From positions 558,001 to 622,000 of the forward strand of contig NC_083374.1 in the NCBI RefSeq assembly GCF_029542785.1: a stretch of DNA of 64,000 nt, in the 5' to 3' direction. The notes beneath the pieces are model-generated. The model had not been told where the DNA came from and ran no database searches. It worked only from the letters and a program-made list of their open reading frames with translations. Position 1 is the stretch's first letter; every line of letters starts with the position of its first letter. Shown piece after piece: positions 10,501 to 19,709 of this stretch. The DNA comes from Malassezia japonica. Its lineage: Eukaryota; Basidiomycota; Malasseziomycetes; Malasseziales; Malasseziaceae. A program made the translations under genes and the position numbers.

Positions 10501-12944
10501 ACACGCGTGTTCTGGTCCTCCTCGCGAATAATCTCACGCAGCGAAAGAAGAATCTTTTCGCTGTAGTGCGGTGTAAGCACGGAAAAGGTGGGCATCGCGT
10601 CCACAGGCAGTGGCTCGGGGATGGCGGTCGTGAGCGACTGCGCAAAGAAGCTGATACGACGCTCGGCCTCGGAACCCTTGGGGAAGAACTCGGGCTTGGG
10701 GCCCGAATCCATCTGGTTCAGGAAGAACGGCGGGGCACGGAGCGTGCGCTTGTACGGCGCATCCTCGGCCGGAGCCTGATGGTACAGGAGGCGCTGGACG
10801 TGGTCGATCGACAGGAGATGCTCACGGTACATCGAGATGATGATGGCGTTCCACACCTGCGAGACAAGCACCTTGGGCTTGTACTTGACCTCCATGTCCT
10901 GCGTAGCAAGCAGCTTCGAGTAGATGCGCTTGGGCAGACGCTGGAAGATGTCCGACCACGGCGTCCAGACCGACAGACCCATCGAGAAGGCCCAGCCGAG
11001 CGAGAAGACGGTGGACCAGACAACGTACCACAGGAAGGTATCAAGGAAGAACAGGCACAGGTCCATGATCATGATCGCCGCAAGCGTAAAGGCCGGCTGC
11101 AGTGAGCAAAGCACGGTGCCAAAGTAACGGTCGTGGCAGTCCTGCACACGCATCGTCACGAGCACACCGAACGGATCACGCAGCGAGAGCGTCAGGAAGA
11201 AGTAGCTTTCCGTCAGCTTGCAGCCGAACACGAGCACCCAGAGCAGAATCGAGAAGAAGCGGCGGTTCGTAGGTATCTTGGCAAACGATGCAGTAAAGGT
11301 CTGGTTCGCCAGGTACTTGCGCTTGCGGCCAGCCACACGGTCGCCAAACAGGCGGCCGGACGGGACGAGCGAGAAGAATGCCGTAATCACACACGAAACA
11401 CACATGTGCACGATCGCGATAATATAGGCAATGTGGTTCATGTGCTTGCTGTTTCCCGTGCCCCTGTTGAAGCCAAAGATGTATACGGCCGGAGCGATCG
11501 TCACACCAAGACACACGCCCATAAAGACCAAACGACGAATCAAGTGGTTGGTGTTGTTCCAGCTGGTGGGAAGGTAGGTAATTTCAGCAAGCGTAGCGAG
11601 GATCATCAGAAAGGAAGACACGGCACCGCCCAGCGCCGAGGCACTGAGCATTTCAGCCTGCGAGGGCTGGCCCGTCTCATAGGCCTTGGGCGCATTGTAG
11701 GCCATAAAGTACCAGTACAGCGAAATGTGGAAGATCCACACACGGTTGAAGTTGACGAGGATATGCAGGAACGAACGCGTTTCCTTGTACGTCTTGAAGA
11801 ACGCCTTGTTCCAGTCGATCTTGTCGAACTTCATAAAGCGCTGCTGCGGCGGCACGTCCACCAGGCGCGAGCGATCGTTGAGCGTGATGCGCTCGATACC
11901 CTCGGGGTACCAGAACAGCTGGTTCACGTCATCGTAACCGATCGTGCGGTCGTGGTCGCGTTCCTTCTTGATGAACTTGCCGTCCACCACTTCGAACACC
12001 TGATCACGCAAGAAGCGGTAGAGCGGCTTGACAACCGAGTGCAGGTACAGGCCCTCGGGGACCGGCTCCATACGGTTCTGGCACTCGGGCGAGCGATAGT
12101 AGTCGTCCGCGCACTTGAAGATGAAGCACAGACACTCGGGCACGAAACGCAGCTGACTGCCCTCACCCCAGCACATGAGGTAGAGTGCAATCTGGCGCAC
12201 ACGGTCGTAGTCGCTCATGCGGAACATGGCATCGCGCCATCGGCCCTGCGCCTGATCGAGCGACTTGGAGCCGAGGAGCTTGGCCGGGCCGCTCTTGGGC
12301 TGGCCCGAGCGGTTGGCAATGCTCGCTGCACGCGCAAGACCCGGATTCTGCGCCTTGCCGATCGCATCGTCGAGATCGAGCTGCGCGGCAAAGTACCACT
12401 TGCGGTAGTTGGCGTGTTCGCCACCGATGTAGTCGGCGTGCAGCGTAAGCAGGGCCTGCGCCGGCCGCATACGGCTCGCACGCGAGTCGAGCAAGATCAT
12501 CAGATGATCGTACATGTTACGCATGTTATCGCGCTGGAAACCGAACTTGTTCGCCAGATCGATGAACACGTCTTCGATTTCTTCCTTCGACAACGGGATG
12601 TTCTTGTCGGCCGTCCACGCCGGATACGGCTCGCGTTGACGCACAGCAGCCACCGATTCGCGGTAGGAGGCCGCCGGAGGCGCTTGCTGGTAGGCGCCTT
12701 GGGGCGCCTGGCCGTTCCCGTACATGCGCGAGTCGGCGCTGTACGAGTCGGCCTTGTACGTCTGGCCGTCGTATTCATCGCCGTCGTACATACCCGATGC
12801 ATCGTTCATGCCGGCATCGGTGCGATAGTTTTGTGCGAATCCGTTGCCTTCCAGAGGCGAGTTGCCCTCAGGGGCGTAAAACGGGTTGTTGGCATGCTGA
12901 GGTTGTGTCGGGTAGCCAGCACCTTGCTGGGGCTGTGCAGCCAT
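7587..12944 (-). CDS. FKS1: 1,3-beta-glucan synthase catalytic subunit
   Basis: A single 1785-aa exon. It polymerises UDP-glucose into 1,3-beta-glucan at the plasma membrane, with Rho1 as regulatory partner in other fungi. The N-terminus is Gln/Tyr/Gly-rich, then comes the Fks1 dom1 region (ALYLMCWGEGSQLRFVPECL, residues about 255-275). A first transmembrane group follows, then the large cytosolic glucan-synthase domain (about 700-1200) with NQNHAIIFTRGEYLQLIDAN and GRGLAQIGGKFHYGHPD, then a second transmembrane group. Echinocandin hot spot 1 is FLTLSLRDP at residues 583-591. The hot-spot-2 equivalent is YWVQRTVIS at 1295-1303. Yeast Fks1 is about 1876 aa, so this one is slightly short at the N-terminus. 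It is the most securely identified gene here. Confidence 0.98.
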   Translation of the reverse strand: MAAQPQQGAGYPTQPQHANNPFYAPEGNSPLEGNGFAQNYRTDAGMNDASGMYDGDEYDGQTYKADSYSADSRMYGNGQAPQGAYQQAPPAASYRESVAAVRQREPYPAWTADKNIPLSKEEIEDVFIDLANKFGFQRDNMRNMYDHLMILLDSRASRMRPAQALLTLHADYIGGEHANYRKWYFAAQLDLDDAIGKAQNPGLARAASIANRSGQPKSGPAKLLGSKSLDQAQGRWRDAMFRMSDYDRVRQIALYLMCWGEGSQLRFVPECLCFIFKCADDYYRSPECQNRMEPVPEGLYLHSVVKPLYRFLRDQVFEVVDGKFIKKERDHDRTIGYDDVNQLFWYPEGIERITLNDRSRLVDVPPQQRFMKFDKIDWNKAFFKTYKETRSFLHILVNFNRVWIFHISLYWYFMAYNAPKAYETGQPSQAEMLSASALGGAVSSFLMILATLAEITYLPTSWNNTNHLIRRLVFMGVCLGVTIAPAVYIFGFNRGTGNSKHMNHIAYIIAIVHMCVSCVITAFFSLVPSGRLFGDRVAGRKRKYLANQTFTASFAKIPTNRRFFSILLWVLVFGCKLTESYFFLTLSLRDPFGVLVTMRVQDCHDRYFGTVLCSLQPAFTLAAIMIMDLCLFFLDTFLWYVVWSTVFSLGWAFSMGLSVWTPWSDIFQRLPKRIYSKLLATQDMEVKYKPKVLVSQVWNAIIISMYREHLLSIDHVQRLLYHQAPAEDAPYKRTLRAPPFFLNQMDSGPKPEFFPKGSEAERRISFFAQSLTTAIPEPLPVDAMPTFSVLTPHYSEKILLSLREIIREEDQNTRVTLLEYLKQLHPVEWDNFVKDTKILAEETSGFPGAPPFGLEDEKAAGKGAKTDDLPFYCIGFKSAAPEYTLRTRIWSSLRAQTLYRTVSGFMNYNKAIKLLYRVENPEVVQLFGGNTERLERELERMSRRKFKFVISMQRYSRFNKEEIENTEFLLRAYPDLLIAYLDEEPSRKEGGESRWFSALVDGHSEMLPSGRRRPKFRIELPGNPILGDGKADNQNHAIIFTRGEYLQLIDANQDNYLEECLKIRNVLAEFEAIDTPSENPYGPHYREFEKAKVAIVGSREYIFSENIGILGDVAAGKEQTFGTLAGRGLAQIGGKFHYGHPDFLNSTYMTTRGGVSKAQKGLHLNEDIYAGIMVFCRGARIKHCEYYQCGKGRDLGFGTILNFITKLGNGMGEQILSREYYYLGTQLPVDRFLTFYYGHPGFHINNIMVIFAVHMFMFALMFIGSLYSSLEVCPDTGSEFILGSGTCYYLNPVIYWVQRTVISILLVFMIAFLPLFLQELSERGAISAFVRLFKQFASLSPLFEIFTTQIYSHSIITNLTFGGARYIATGRGFATTRQTFALLYSRFAGPSIYSGMRALLMCFYATLAVWMPHLIYFWISLVALCVAPFLFNPHEFSFSDFVIDYREFLRWMARGNSRSHANSWIGYCRLSRTRITGFKKKRLGHPSEKLTNDVPRAGLKTIVMHEVIVPICIAVIFSVCYCFVKSFPALPDSDARRGDVQGGIVRLAIISLVPIAWNAAVLLVLFLTSLFFGPALNSCCAKFGSVIAAIAHLLSVAGILAIFEFLWYIEYYNTANTVLGILAMIAIQRAIFKILIALVISRELKHDETNRAWWTGRWYGRGLGGHAFSQPAREYIVKIIEMSLFSADFITAHLLLFALSIPLLVPYVDRFHSTALFWLRPSKQIHAPIYSLRQRAQRRSIVMRYSVVFVFAWVVFLALILVPIIIASTVNADTKDTMCSFCSTL

Positions 12945-13707
12945 TGTGAAAGTAGGTTAGGACGTAGTCCCAAACTCGAGAGCAAGCTTGGATCTACTTT
13001 GAGTCGTAGACTCAAGAGGTCAGGAGGTGAGAGAGCGCTTGGGCGCGAGTAGCTCGAACGACGCGAAGCGAAAAGCCCGAATCGGCAAGCCTACACCACG
13101 CTGCTAGCAAGGAAAGAGACAGCTCTGTCTGTTCTAAAGAAAGACAGTAACGTGTACGATCCCAGCGACACAAGACCAGCTCTTAGTCCCCCTCGGTGGT
13201 TGGATGAGAGAATGGATCACGGCCGCACCGCAATCTTTCGCAGGGCTTATGCACCCAGGCTGCGGAAGTCCAGTAACGAGAACTTACAACATCGCGGCGA
13301 CATTTCTACACGTATTATGATTGGACCAAACCGTTTGCCAGGTGGCCAACGCGAGGCTAGATTTTGCACGAGTGCCCTCGCCGGGCACACCGCCGCAACA
13401 AACAAATCGCGTGTCTGTATTTCCACGATTCCTGCGCGCTGAGGTGATACCCTGCATCAACCTTACAGGATTGCGCCTCGAGGCACGCCACATAACGCCC
13501 CGTCAAGAATGGCGCAACAAATGCCCGTACAGCATTCTTGGCAGTGGTTTTACGCGGGCACACGCGCAGTTGCTTCCATTTCGCAGCAGGCGCATAGGGG
13601 GTGGCGCGCGTGCGCGCACGCCCTGGCCAGGCACGCGCAGGTCCGATGCATCTCCGAGACAAAAACGAAGGGTGGAAGATACAGGGCCATATTAGCAATC
13701 CTACGGA
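12945..13707. other. Intergenic region between FKS1 start and ERG5 stop
   Basis: 763 bp. The FKS1-proximal half should be its promoter and 5' leader. The remainder holds only short overlapping ORFs on both strands that look like nothing known. I see no RNA gene. Confidence 0.5.
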
Positions 13708-15377
13708 TCAAGCACGGGCAGCCTCCTCTGGCGTGGCGCCCAGGGCGGGAGGAGAGCGCTTCGCGAACGAAAGGCGCGCGCCGTCCTGGGGGAAAATCGT
13801 AGCAATAACCATCACCTTTTCACTCAGGGGCGTCACCTCGTGCTTCCAGTCGAGCAGGATCGACGCCGTGCCCATGACGGCCACGAGGTGCTGCAGGGCG
13901 TACTCCTTGCCGATGCAGTTGTGAGGACCCGAGCCGAACACGAGGTAGTTCTTCGGGTGCATCTGGGCGGGCGACTGCGCGCCCTCGAGCCAGCGCTCGG
14001 GCCGGAACTCGTCCGGCTGGGGGTACGCCTCGGGGTCGTGCAGACTGTTCCAGAAGCTGGGAATAATCATAGCGCCCTTCGGCACCGTATAGTCCTCGCT
14101 GATAGGGAACGGCTTGTGCGTCATGTAGGGGACCATGATCACCGGGGGCTTCATGCGGAGCGATTCACGGACGGCAGCGCGCGTGTACTCCATCTTTTCC
14201 ACGAGATCGATCGTCAGAGGCGACTCGACATCGTTGTTGCGCAGTGTGTACTGTTCTTCACGCACCTTGCGCAGGACCTCGGGGTGATCCGCCAGGTGCT
14301 GGAACAGATAGGTAAGACCACTCGACATGGCGTCCTGCGAAGCAAAGAGGAAGCTGAGGAGCACCATACCGATCTCGCGATCGGAAAAGTCGCGGTGCAG
14401 AACCTTGCGCTGGTCGTCGCGCAGATCCTCGTTCTCGCGGTTCTCGCGGGCGTCAAGCATCGCACGCACCCACGCATCGCAGAGACAGGTAACCTCTTCG
14501 CCGGCGGCCATGCGCTTCTTGCTCTCCGCGGCCGTGAACTCGAACCACTTCATGGCCATCTTGCGCGCCTGGATCGCCTTGTACACCTTGGTACCAGGGA
14601 AGGCGAAGGGGAAGTTGACGAGCTCGAGCGCGACCGTAATGAGCCAGTAGTGCTCCGAAATCTCCTTCGCACCGTGCTCGGGAATGTAGTTTCCACAGAA
14701 AACGCGCAGCGAGGTGTCCATGTTCAGGTCACGCAGCTGCATCATGAAGGGGCGTGCGGTGCTGTTGTCCTCGGCAATCCACTTCGCAAAGTGCTGCTTG
14801 TAGATCGACTCCTGGATCTGAAGGTAAATACCAAGGGCACGGCTGGTGAAGAGCGAGTTAAGACCCTTGCGGTAGTCGACGTGCGTCTTGCCGTTCAAAA
14901 AGACCCTGACGTTAGTCGCGTAACATACCAGTTGTCGTGAGAGAGCACCTTCTTAGCCGAGGCCACAAGGCACGGCTCAGCGTACGTGGGACTGTTCAGG
15001 ATCTTGCGCGTAAACTCCGTCGAAGAGGAGATCACAATAAAGATGTTGAACACGCTTGCGGCACTCAGCGCGCCGCTGTTCCAGCCCTCCTGGTACTTTT
15101 CCAGGCTAGGACGCAGCGAGTCAGCAAACTTGCCGATCACGGGGATAGTCCACTTGGGACCGGGGAGCACACCCTTCTTCCGGCGGTACACGATTTGCTC
15201 AAGCGCGAGCAACGCGACAATCACCGAAAGAACCGTGAAGGTAATTTGCACGCTTGTGACCTGCGAAAAGAGACCATTGTGCTTGGCGCCATCAGCACCA
15301 AGACCGAGCGTGTAATTCGCACCGAGATGCGAAGTCCAGCTACGGCTGTCCAAAGACGAAGCCACCTCGGAAACCAT
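13708..15377 (-). CDS. ERG5: Cytochrome P450 CYP61, sterol C-22 desaturase
   Basis: Two exons (15377-14929 and 14905-13708) encode 548 aa. They are separated by a 23-nt intron (14906-14928) with GTATGT donor, CTAAC branch and CAG acceptor. Splicing restores the family block NWVFLNGKTHVDYRKGLN. An N-terminal membrane anchor (ITFTVLSVIVALLALEQIVY) precedes the Pro-rich hinge GVLPGPKW. The I-helix region contains SFLFASQDAMSS, the ESLRMKPP block carries the ExxR motif, and the heme loop FGSGPHNCIGKE places the heme thiolate at Cys480. ERG5 introduces the C22-C23 double bond late in ergosterol synthesis at the ER. Without the intron the frame breaks, so splicing is required. Confidence 0.96.
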
Positions 15378-15689
15378 GTCAAACGAAATGACCCTTGGGA
15401 ATCGGCGTGATTTAAGAGACTATATTTTGCCTCGGCGCACGTTGTGGTCAGCAGATGCGTCCGCGGAGTCGGGGGCAGCCAATCACGGAGACGCGAATAG
15501 TAGGGCCTGGTAGGTCCACTACAAAATCAGGCGATTTGTGTGCGAGGCGTGCGTAGGAAGGAGAGTGCTATGGTAGTAGAGGTCGTCGCTCGAGTTGAAG
15601 GTATAGCTGTATTTACATGTCCTTTACGTGAAGTCAGGGTAATAAAGAACGACAGTGGAATAGAATCGAGCGCTTGGAAGGCGGCCTCC
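15378..15689. other. Intergenic region upstream of ERG5
   Basis: 312 bp between the ERG5 start and the kinase stop, both genes on the minus strand. It must contain the ERG5 promoter and the 3' end of nothing else. No recognisable motif, RNA or ORF stands out. Confidence 0.4.
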
Positions 15690-18600
15690 TCAGCGGTCCT
15701 GCGCAGAAACGGCAGCCCCGTCCAACGAGGCTCGTCGCGAATGCGACTGCATCCAATGGTTTGTGAGTGCATGGCGTTCCAATGACGGCGTATTTTGGGA
15801 TGGCTCCGTCGGACCCGGCTGCTGGCTCGATGCGCGCGACAGGGCCAGCGGCGAGGTCGCCGACGAGCACGCCCCTCGAGGTTCGCGCTGGTTGCCCGTG
15901 TAGTGTTGGCCAAGTATCTGGGGTAGGTGCAGTGCCCACTCGCCAAAGCTGCGCGCAGAAATGCGGCGCGCATGGCCCTTGGAAACATCACAAAAGACAT
16001 TTCCGCAGAGGAACTGCGCCGCGCTCTCTGTCAATCCATCAAAGGCCTCGGTTAGGTACTGGATCGGCTTGTAAGAGAAGGCAGAGAACGACGAGCAGTG
16101 GTCAACACTCGGCTCCTTGAACGGGCTGCGATGGAAGAGGAGGTTGAGCAGTACAATGCCCAACGACCACACGTCCGCCTGCTTCGGATCGTAGGTCTGT
16201 GCCATGTTGTGCCGACACTCAAATGCCATATAGGGCTTGGAGCCGCAGTTGAAGTCGTCGCATCGGTCCTTGACGGTGGCAAGACCAAAGTCGGTCAGTT
16301 TCACCACCACACGCGAGTCCCATTCACCCGACGGACCCGCTTCTACCACGCGGCGGTCTTCGACAATAAAGTTTTCGGGTTTCAGGTCACGGTGGCTGAT
16401 GCCGCGCTCGTGGCAATAGTGCACGGCTTCACACATCTGGTGGAACATGTCGCCCACGAGACGCAGGCGGCGCTCAGAGAGGAGGGCATTGGGCATGGAG
16501 CGCGCGAGAAGCCATGGCGTAGCAGGCGCTTCCTCGCTGTCGTCCAAATGCACGCTGCTAAACGGCGACGCGTCCGGCTGAGCAGATTTGCCCTTGTTTT
16601 CTTGAGCGACGGGAGAGGACGGGATCATCGCACTCGCAACGTCTGCTTCTTCCAACCAAAAGTAAAGATCTTGTCCGGGACAATATTCCAAAACGAGGAA
16701 AAGCCAATCAGAAGTCTCATAAGTGCAATACAACGTGATGATATTGGGATGGGTGGGGATCGATTGGTGAATGGTTGCTTCGATTCGCTGAAGCTCGAGC
16801 ATCTCGGGGGACAAGTTCTGCTTAGAAAGACATTTCAATGCAAATTGACGAGGGCATCCGTCGCCGGACGCATCGGACGAGAGCTTCCTGTGTAGTCGGT
16901 TCGAAGGATCCGCCACAGGAGTCTTGCTGGAAAAGGGACCGCGCGGCTCGCGACCGTGCGCATGGGGGGTACGCGATTCATTATCGCTCAAAGATCGCAC
17001 CACAGCATCCGCTTCGTAACGTGCATCAATCGGTGTACGGTCTTCATGCGGCACCTCATGGACAAGGTACACAACCGCATAGCTACCCCTGCCCAAGAGT
17101 TTGTCCACCTCGAGCTGTTTGGTGAGACAGTCGAGGTCCTGCTCGGCAAAACCTTCGCTGGTCTCTGCCACACGAATAAGCTGGCCCTCGTGATAGAGGC
17201 CAGGGCCGGTGCGGTCGCCCATGTCAAAGACGTCCACAGGTTCGGGATACGAACTGCCCATGCTGCTTTGTGTCCCGTTGTAGTTGCGGCTGTTGCTTTC
17301 CATCATGTCTTCAGCAAGCAGGTCCAAGTTGTCCTCGGAAACACCATCCTCATCGCGCCACTGGGACACGGGAGGACACTGAGGAAAACCGCGCTGCAGC
17401 CAAGAGGCAGTCAGGTCGCTGGTGCGAGACTTTCCGTGTGCCTCGGGCTTGCCATCCAGCTGCGAAAAACTCCCGTTGCTGTTCGGCGACTCCGCCCAGT
17501 CAAAGGAGCCCATCTGAAGCGATTTGGTCATTGCATGGTACGCATTCGACATGGCCATCGAATCAGTGGATGCCACACGCCCTTCGTGCGTGTCTTTTGT
17601 CGTGTCATCGTGTCTGGGAAACGAGTGGTAGGGGTCGACCGAGATTTGGGTAGAAATGGACGTCAAGGGGGAGGACTGCGTCGAGTTCGATGTGTTCCAC
17701 ACAGGCCCGGGCGATGTCGAATATGGCCCAGCAACATGACCGGTATCGTTGACACCCTCCACGGACATCGAGTGTTGGGATACATCTTGCATTGCATTTG
17801 CTTGAGAAGACTTTGCCGGAGACTGGGCATTCAAGAAGGCATTAGATCCATTAACGTGATTACCCTCCACAGCGGGATAGGGCAGTGCATTGAGTTCTGG
17901 TAGTATGCCAGTGGTATCAATCATAGGATTTGTATTCTGCTGTTCAGTAGGCCCGTGAGAGCGCTCCGGGGAGGAGCGAATGTCAAGACGCTGGATCAGA
18001 TTGGCAGAATTGAGATACATGGAATATAAGCTTGGCACCTCATAGTTCGCAAATGGATCAATGGCAGTGCGGGCTCGCTCTTTCACCTGCGCACTCAGGG
18101 GGTTGGTCGTCCCGGTGTGCGACAAAGTCACTGCCCGAGGCGGATGGTCTCCAGAATCAGACAAGCAGTTCTCAGGTGCATTGGGGGTCCACGTCGGAAT
18201 AGGTCGAAGAAGGCTTGACTCAAACGCCGCAATCGCGTCTGGCTCCGAATGGTGTTGCTCGCGTACCCAGTGCGGAGAGCTAGAGATGCTCGAGTGGCCA
18301 TCCGAAGAGTTAGAAGCCACCTCGTCATGGCTCAAACGCCGTGACGCGTCTAGAGGTCCGTTTCGCCGAGGATACCGATCCGCGCCACGCCCGTGCGGTC
18401 GTCCGTACGGGTGCACCGTAGACGGAGACGACTCCCGCGATGATTCTGTTCCGCTCCGGCTTGGATGAGCAGTCAGACGGGAAGCCTGTCGGCTTGATAG
18501 CCACGCCAGGTATGGCGCGGTGTTCCGACGCTCAGACGAGGAGAAGGGAGGGTCGGGCATCCCGCTGCGAAAGCGCGCCAGGTCGGGTGCTTCACTTACT

Positions 18601-18773
18601 TCTACCATCGCATCTGGCTCGTCAGAGATCGTCGTTACTTCTGGGCTGTGTTGAACTGCTGGCACAGGAAGGCTTGGTCCTAGTCGGGAAGGGTCGTGCG
18701 CCGCCTGTATTGTCCCGTCCTGGGCAGAGGGTTGTACGGGCTTGGACGCAGACTCGTCTTGCCGTGGCGGCAT
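15690..18773 (-). CDS. Serine/threonine protein kinase, Ran1/Ksp1-like group
   Basis: 1027 aa from the ATG at 18773 (MPPRQDES); the 11 upstream codons start at TTG. About 550 disordered Ser/Pro-rich residues precede the kinase domain. The Gly loop is LLGRGSYAVVYLV, and a long insert separates it from the Lys-bearing FALKCLSKQNLS. The catalytic loop is HRDLKPEN (about residue 790), the DFG motif is TDFGLATV, and the activation segment ends in CGSKPYMAFEC. The C-lobe has DVWSLGIVLLNLLFHRSPFKEP and the AFDGLTESAAQFL block typical of fungal Ran1/Pat1, Ksp1 and Sks1 kinases. Those regulate meiosis, TORC1-linked growth or nutrient responses. All catalytic residues are present. Its exact orthologue needs a tree. 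Confidence 0.93.
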   Translation of the reverse strand: MPPRQDESASKPVQPSAQDGTIQAAHDPSRLGPSLPVPAVQHSPEVTTISDEPDAMVEVSEAPDLARFRSGMPDPPFSSSERRNTAPYLAWLSSRQASRLTAHPSRSGTESSRESSPSTVHPYGRPHGRGADRYPRRNGPLDASRRLSHDEVASNSSDGHSSISSSPHWVREQHHSEPDAIAAFESSLLRPIPTWTPNAPENCLSDSGDHPPRAVTLSHTGTTNPLSAQVKERARTAIDPFANYEVPSLYSMYLNSANLIQRLDIRSSPERSHGPTEQQNTNPMIDTTGILPELNALPYPAVEGNHVNGSNAFLNAQSPAKSSQANAMQDVSQHSMSVEGVNDTGHVAGPYSTSPGPVWNTSNSTQSSPLTSISTQISVDPYHSFPRHDDTTKDTHEGRVASTDSMAMSNAYHAMTKSLQMGSFDWAESPNSNGSFSQLDGKPEAHGKSRTSDLTASWLQRGFPQCPPVSQWRDEDGVSEDNLDLLAEDMMESNSRNYNGTQSSMGSSYPEPVDVFDMGDRTGPGLYHEGQLIRVAETSEGFAEQDLDCLTKQLEVDKLLGRGSYAVVYLVHEVPHEDRTPIDARYEADAVVRSLSDNESRTPHAHGREPRGPFSSKTPVADPSNRLHRKLSSDASGDGCPRQFALKCLSKQNLSPEMLELQRIEATIHQSIPTHPNIITLYCTYETSDWLFLVLEYCPGQDLYFWLEEADVASAMIPSSPVAQENKGKSAQPDASPFSSVHLDDSEEAPATPWLLARSMPNALLSERRLRLVGDMFHQMCEAVHYCHERGISHRDLKPENFIVEDRRVVEAGPSGEWDSRVVVKLTDFGLATVKDRCDDFNCGSKPYMAFECRHNMAQTYDPKQADVWSLGIVLLNLLFHRSPFKEPSVDHCSSFSAFSYKPIQYLTEAFDGLTESAAQFLCGNVFCDVSKGHARRISARSFGEWALHLPQILGQHYTGNQREPRGACSSATSPLALSRASSQQPGPTEPSQNTPSLERHALTNHWMQSHSRRASLDGAAVSAQDR

Positions 18774-19709
18774 GGCGATAAAAGTGCCGCCAATTATAAG
18801 CAACAAGGACGCTGCCGGGACACTGCGTCCAGGGCGCTCGCAGCAGGGAGTGGGCGTTAGGCTCCTCTTGTGGTGTTAACCAGAGACCACCCCAGAAGAG
18901 ATTTCAATGGCAATTTCCCTTAGATCGGCAGTAGGAGCGCTACTATAGGACAGAGAAAATGCAAGATATCGCGGTGTCGCGTCCGGCAGTGCGCCCGCTA
19001 CGCCAACGGCTTGAATGAGTTGATGGGCTGCTCCTACGCCGTCGGAGTATCTTAGGCGCGCTTCGTCAGACGTGGACTGAAATGCGATTTTGTTGGCCGC
19101 TTTCAGCCCCAGGCATATTAAGCGCGGGGGTGCGGAAAGTAGTGCCGCGGCCGCCGCCCATACGCTCCAGGAACCAGCGCTTATTCCCTCGTATCCGAAC
19201 CGCTTCAAGTAGGAAATATCCCATTGGATCGTATAAACGCTCGAATGCAATGAATATTACTCCGCTCGTACGAAGTAGTGCCGACGTGGCCAATCACGGA
19301 ATAACTCCACGTGGAGCTAAGTCTTCACTAGCGAATTGCGTGAGGCGCCAAAAAGAAAAAACCGTGCGTGAATCCAAATGAGGTCGCAGCAGCTATGGAA
19401 AAGTACCCGAGCGAATCGCATCGGTTCTTGTATACCCCAGGGGGATATATTTTCGGTGTCGAATGTTAAACCATGACAACTGTGCAGTCTCGGGCCCGCG
19501 TCATTGGCACCACGTGTATCCAATTTACTTACAAGTGACGCATCGGAAGGTCCCACAATAGAAGCCAATCCTCTCACCGTGCAGGACCCACGGGTGTATT
19601 GTACAATAGGAATCGAAAGAATAGGGGCGTTCGGTGACCGTGCGTATTGATCCATACCAAAAGTAGGACGTTCATCAAGATTGGGTCATGCGCATCTACA
19701 ATGTGGCAT
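18774..19709. other. Unassigned 936-bp stretch, possibly holding an unrecognised spliced gene
   Basis: This lies between the kinase start and the BTG-family stop, all on the minus strand. It holds the kinase promoter. Several minus-strand ORFs in different frames (19317-19655, 19066-19293, 18876-19250) have protein-like composition. The last contains YLKRFGYEGISAGSWSVW followed by a hydrophobic stretch. I could not join them into a convincing spliced model or recognise a family. A CACGTG at 19308-19313 is the only motif I can name. Confidence 0.3.
18876..19250 (-). CDS. Possible exon of an unidentified gene
   Basis: A 124-codon open frame beginning MHSSVYTIQWDISYLKRFG and ending in a stop. 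The middle is hydrophobic (VWAAAAALLSAPPRLICLGL). It could be the last exon of a small membrane protein gene, or chance. Support is composition only. The upstream ORFs are in other frames and I found no decisive splice pair. Confidence 0.22.
   Translation of the reverse strand: MHSSVYTIQWDISYLKRFGYEGISAGSWSVWAAAAALLSAPPRLICLGLKAANKIAFQSTSDEARLRYSDGVGAAHQLIQAVGVAGALPDATPRYLAFSLSYSSAPTADLREIAIEISSGVVSG

Noticed and set aside
7473..13052. Three long + strand ORFs (442, 739 and 639 codons) in one frame across FKS1
   Set aside because: They are the in-register antisense of FKS1 codons. A stop there needs a sense TTA, CTA or TCA codon, which this biased gene avoids. The products are Arg/Val/His-rich and match no family.
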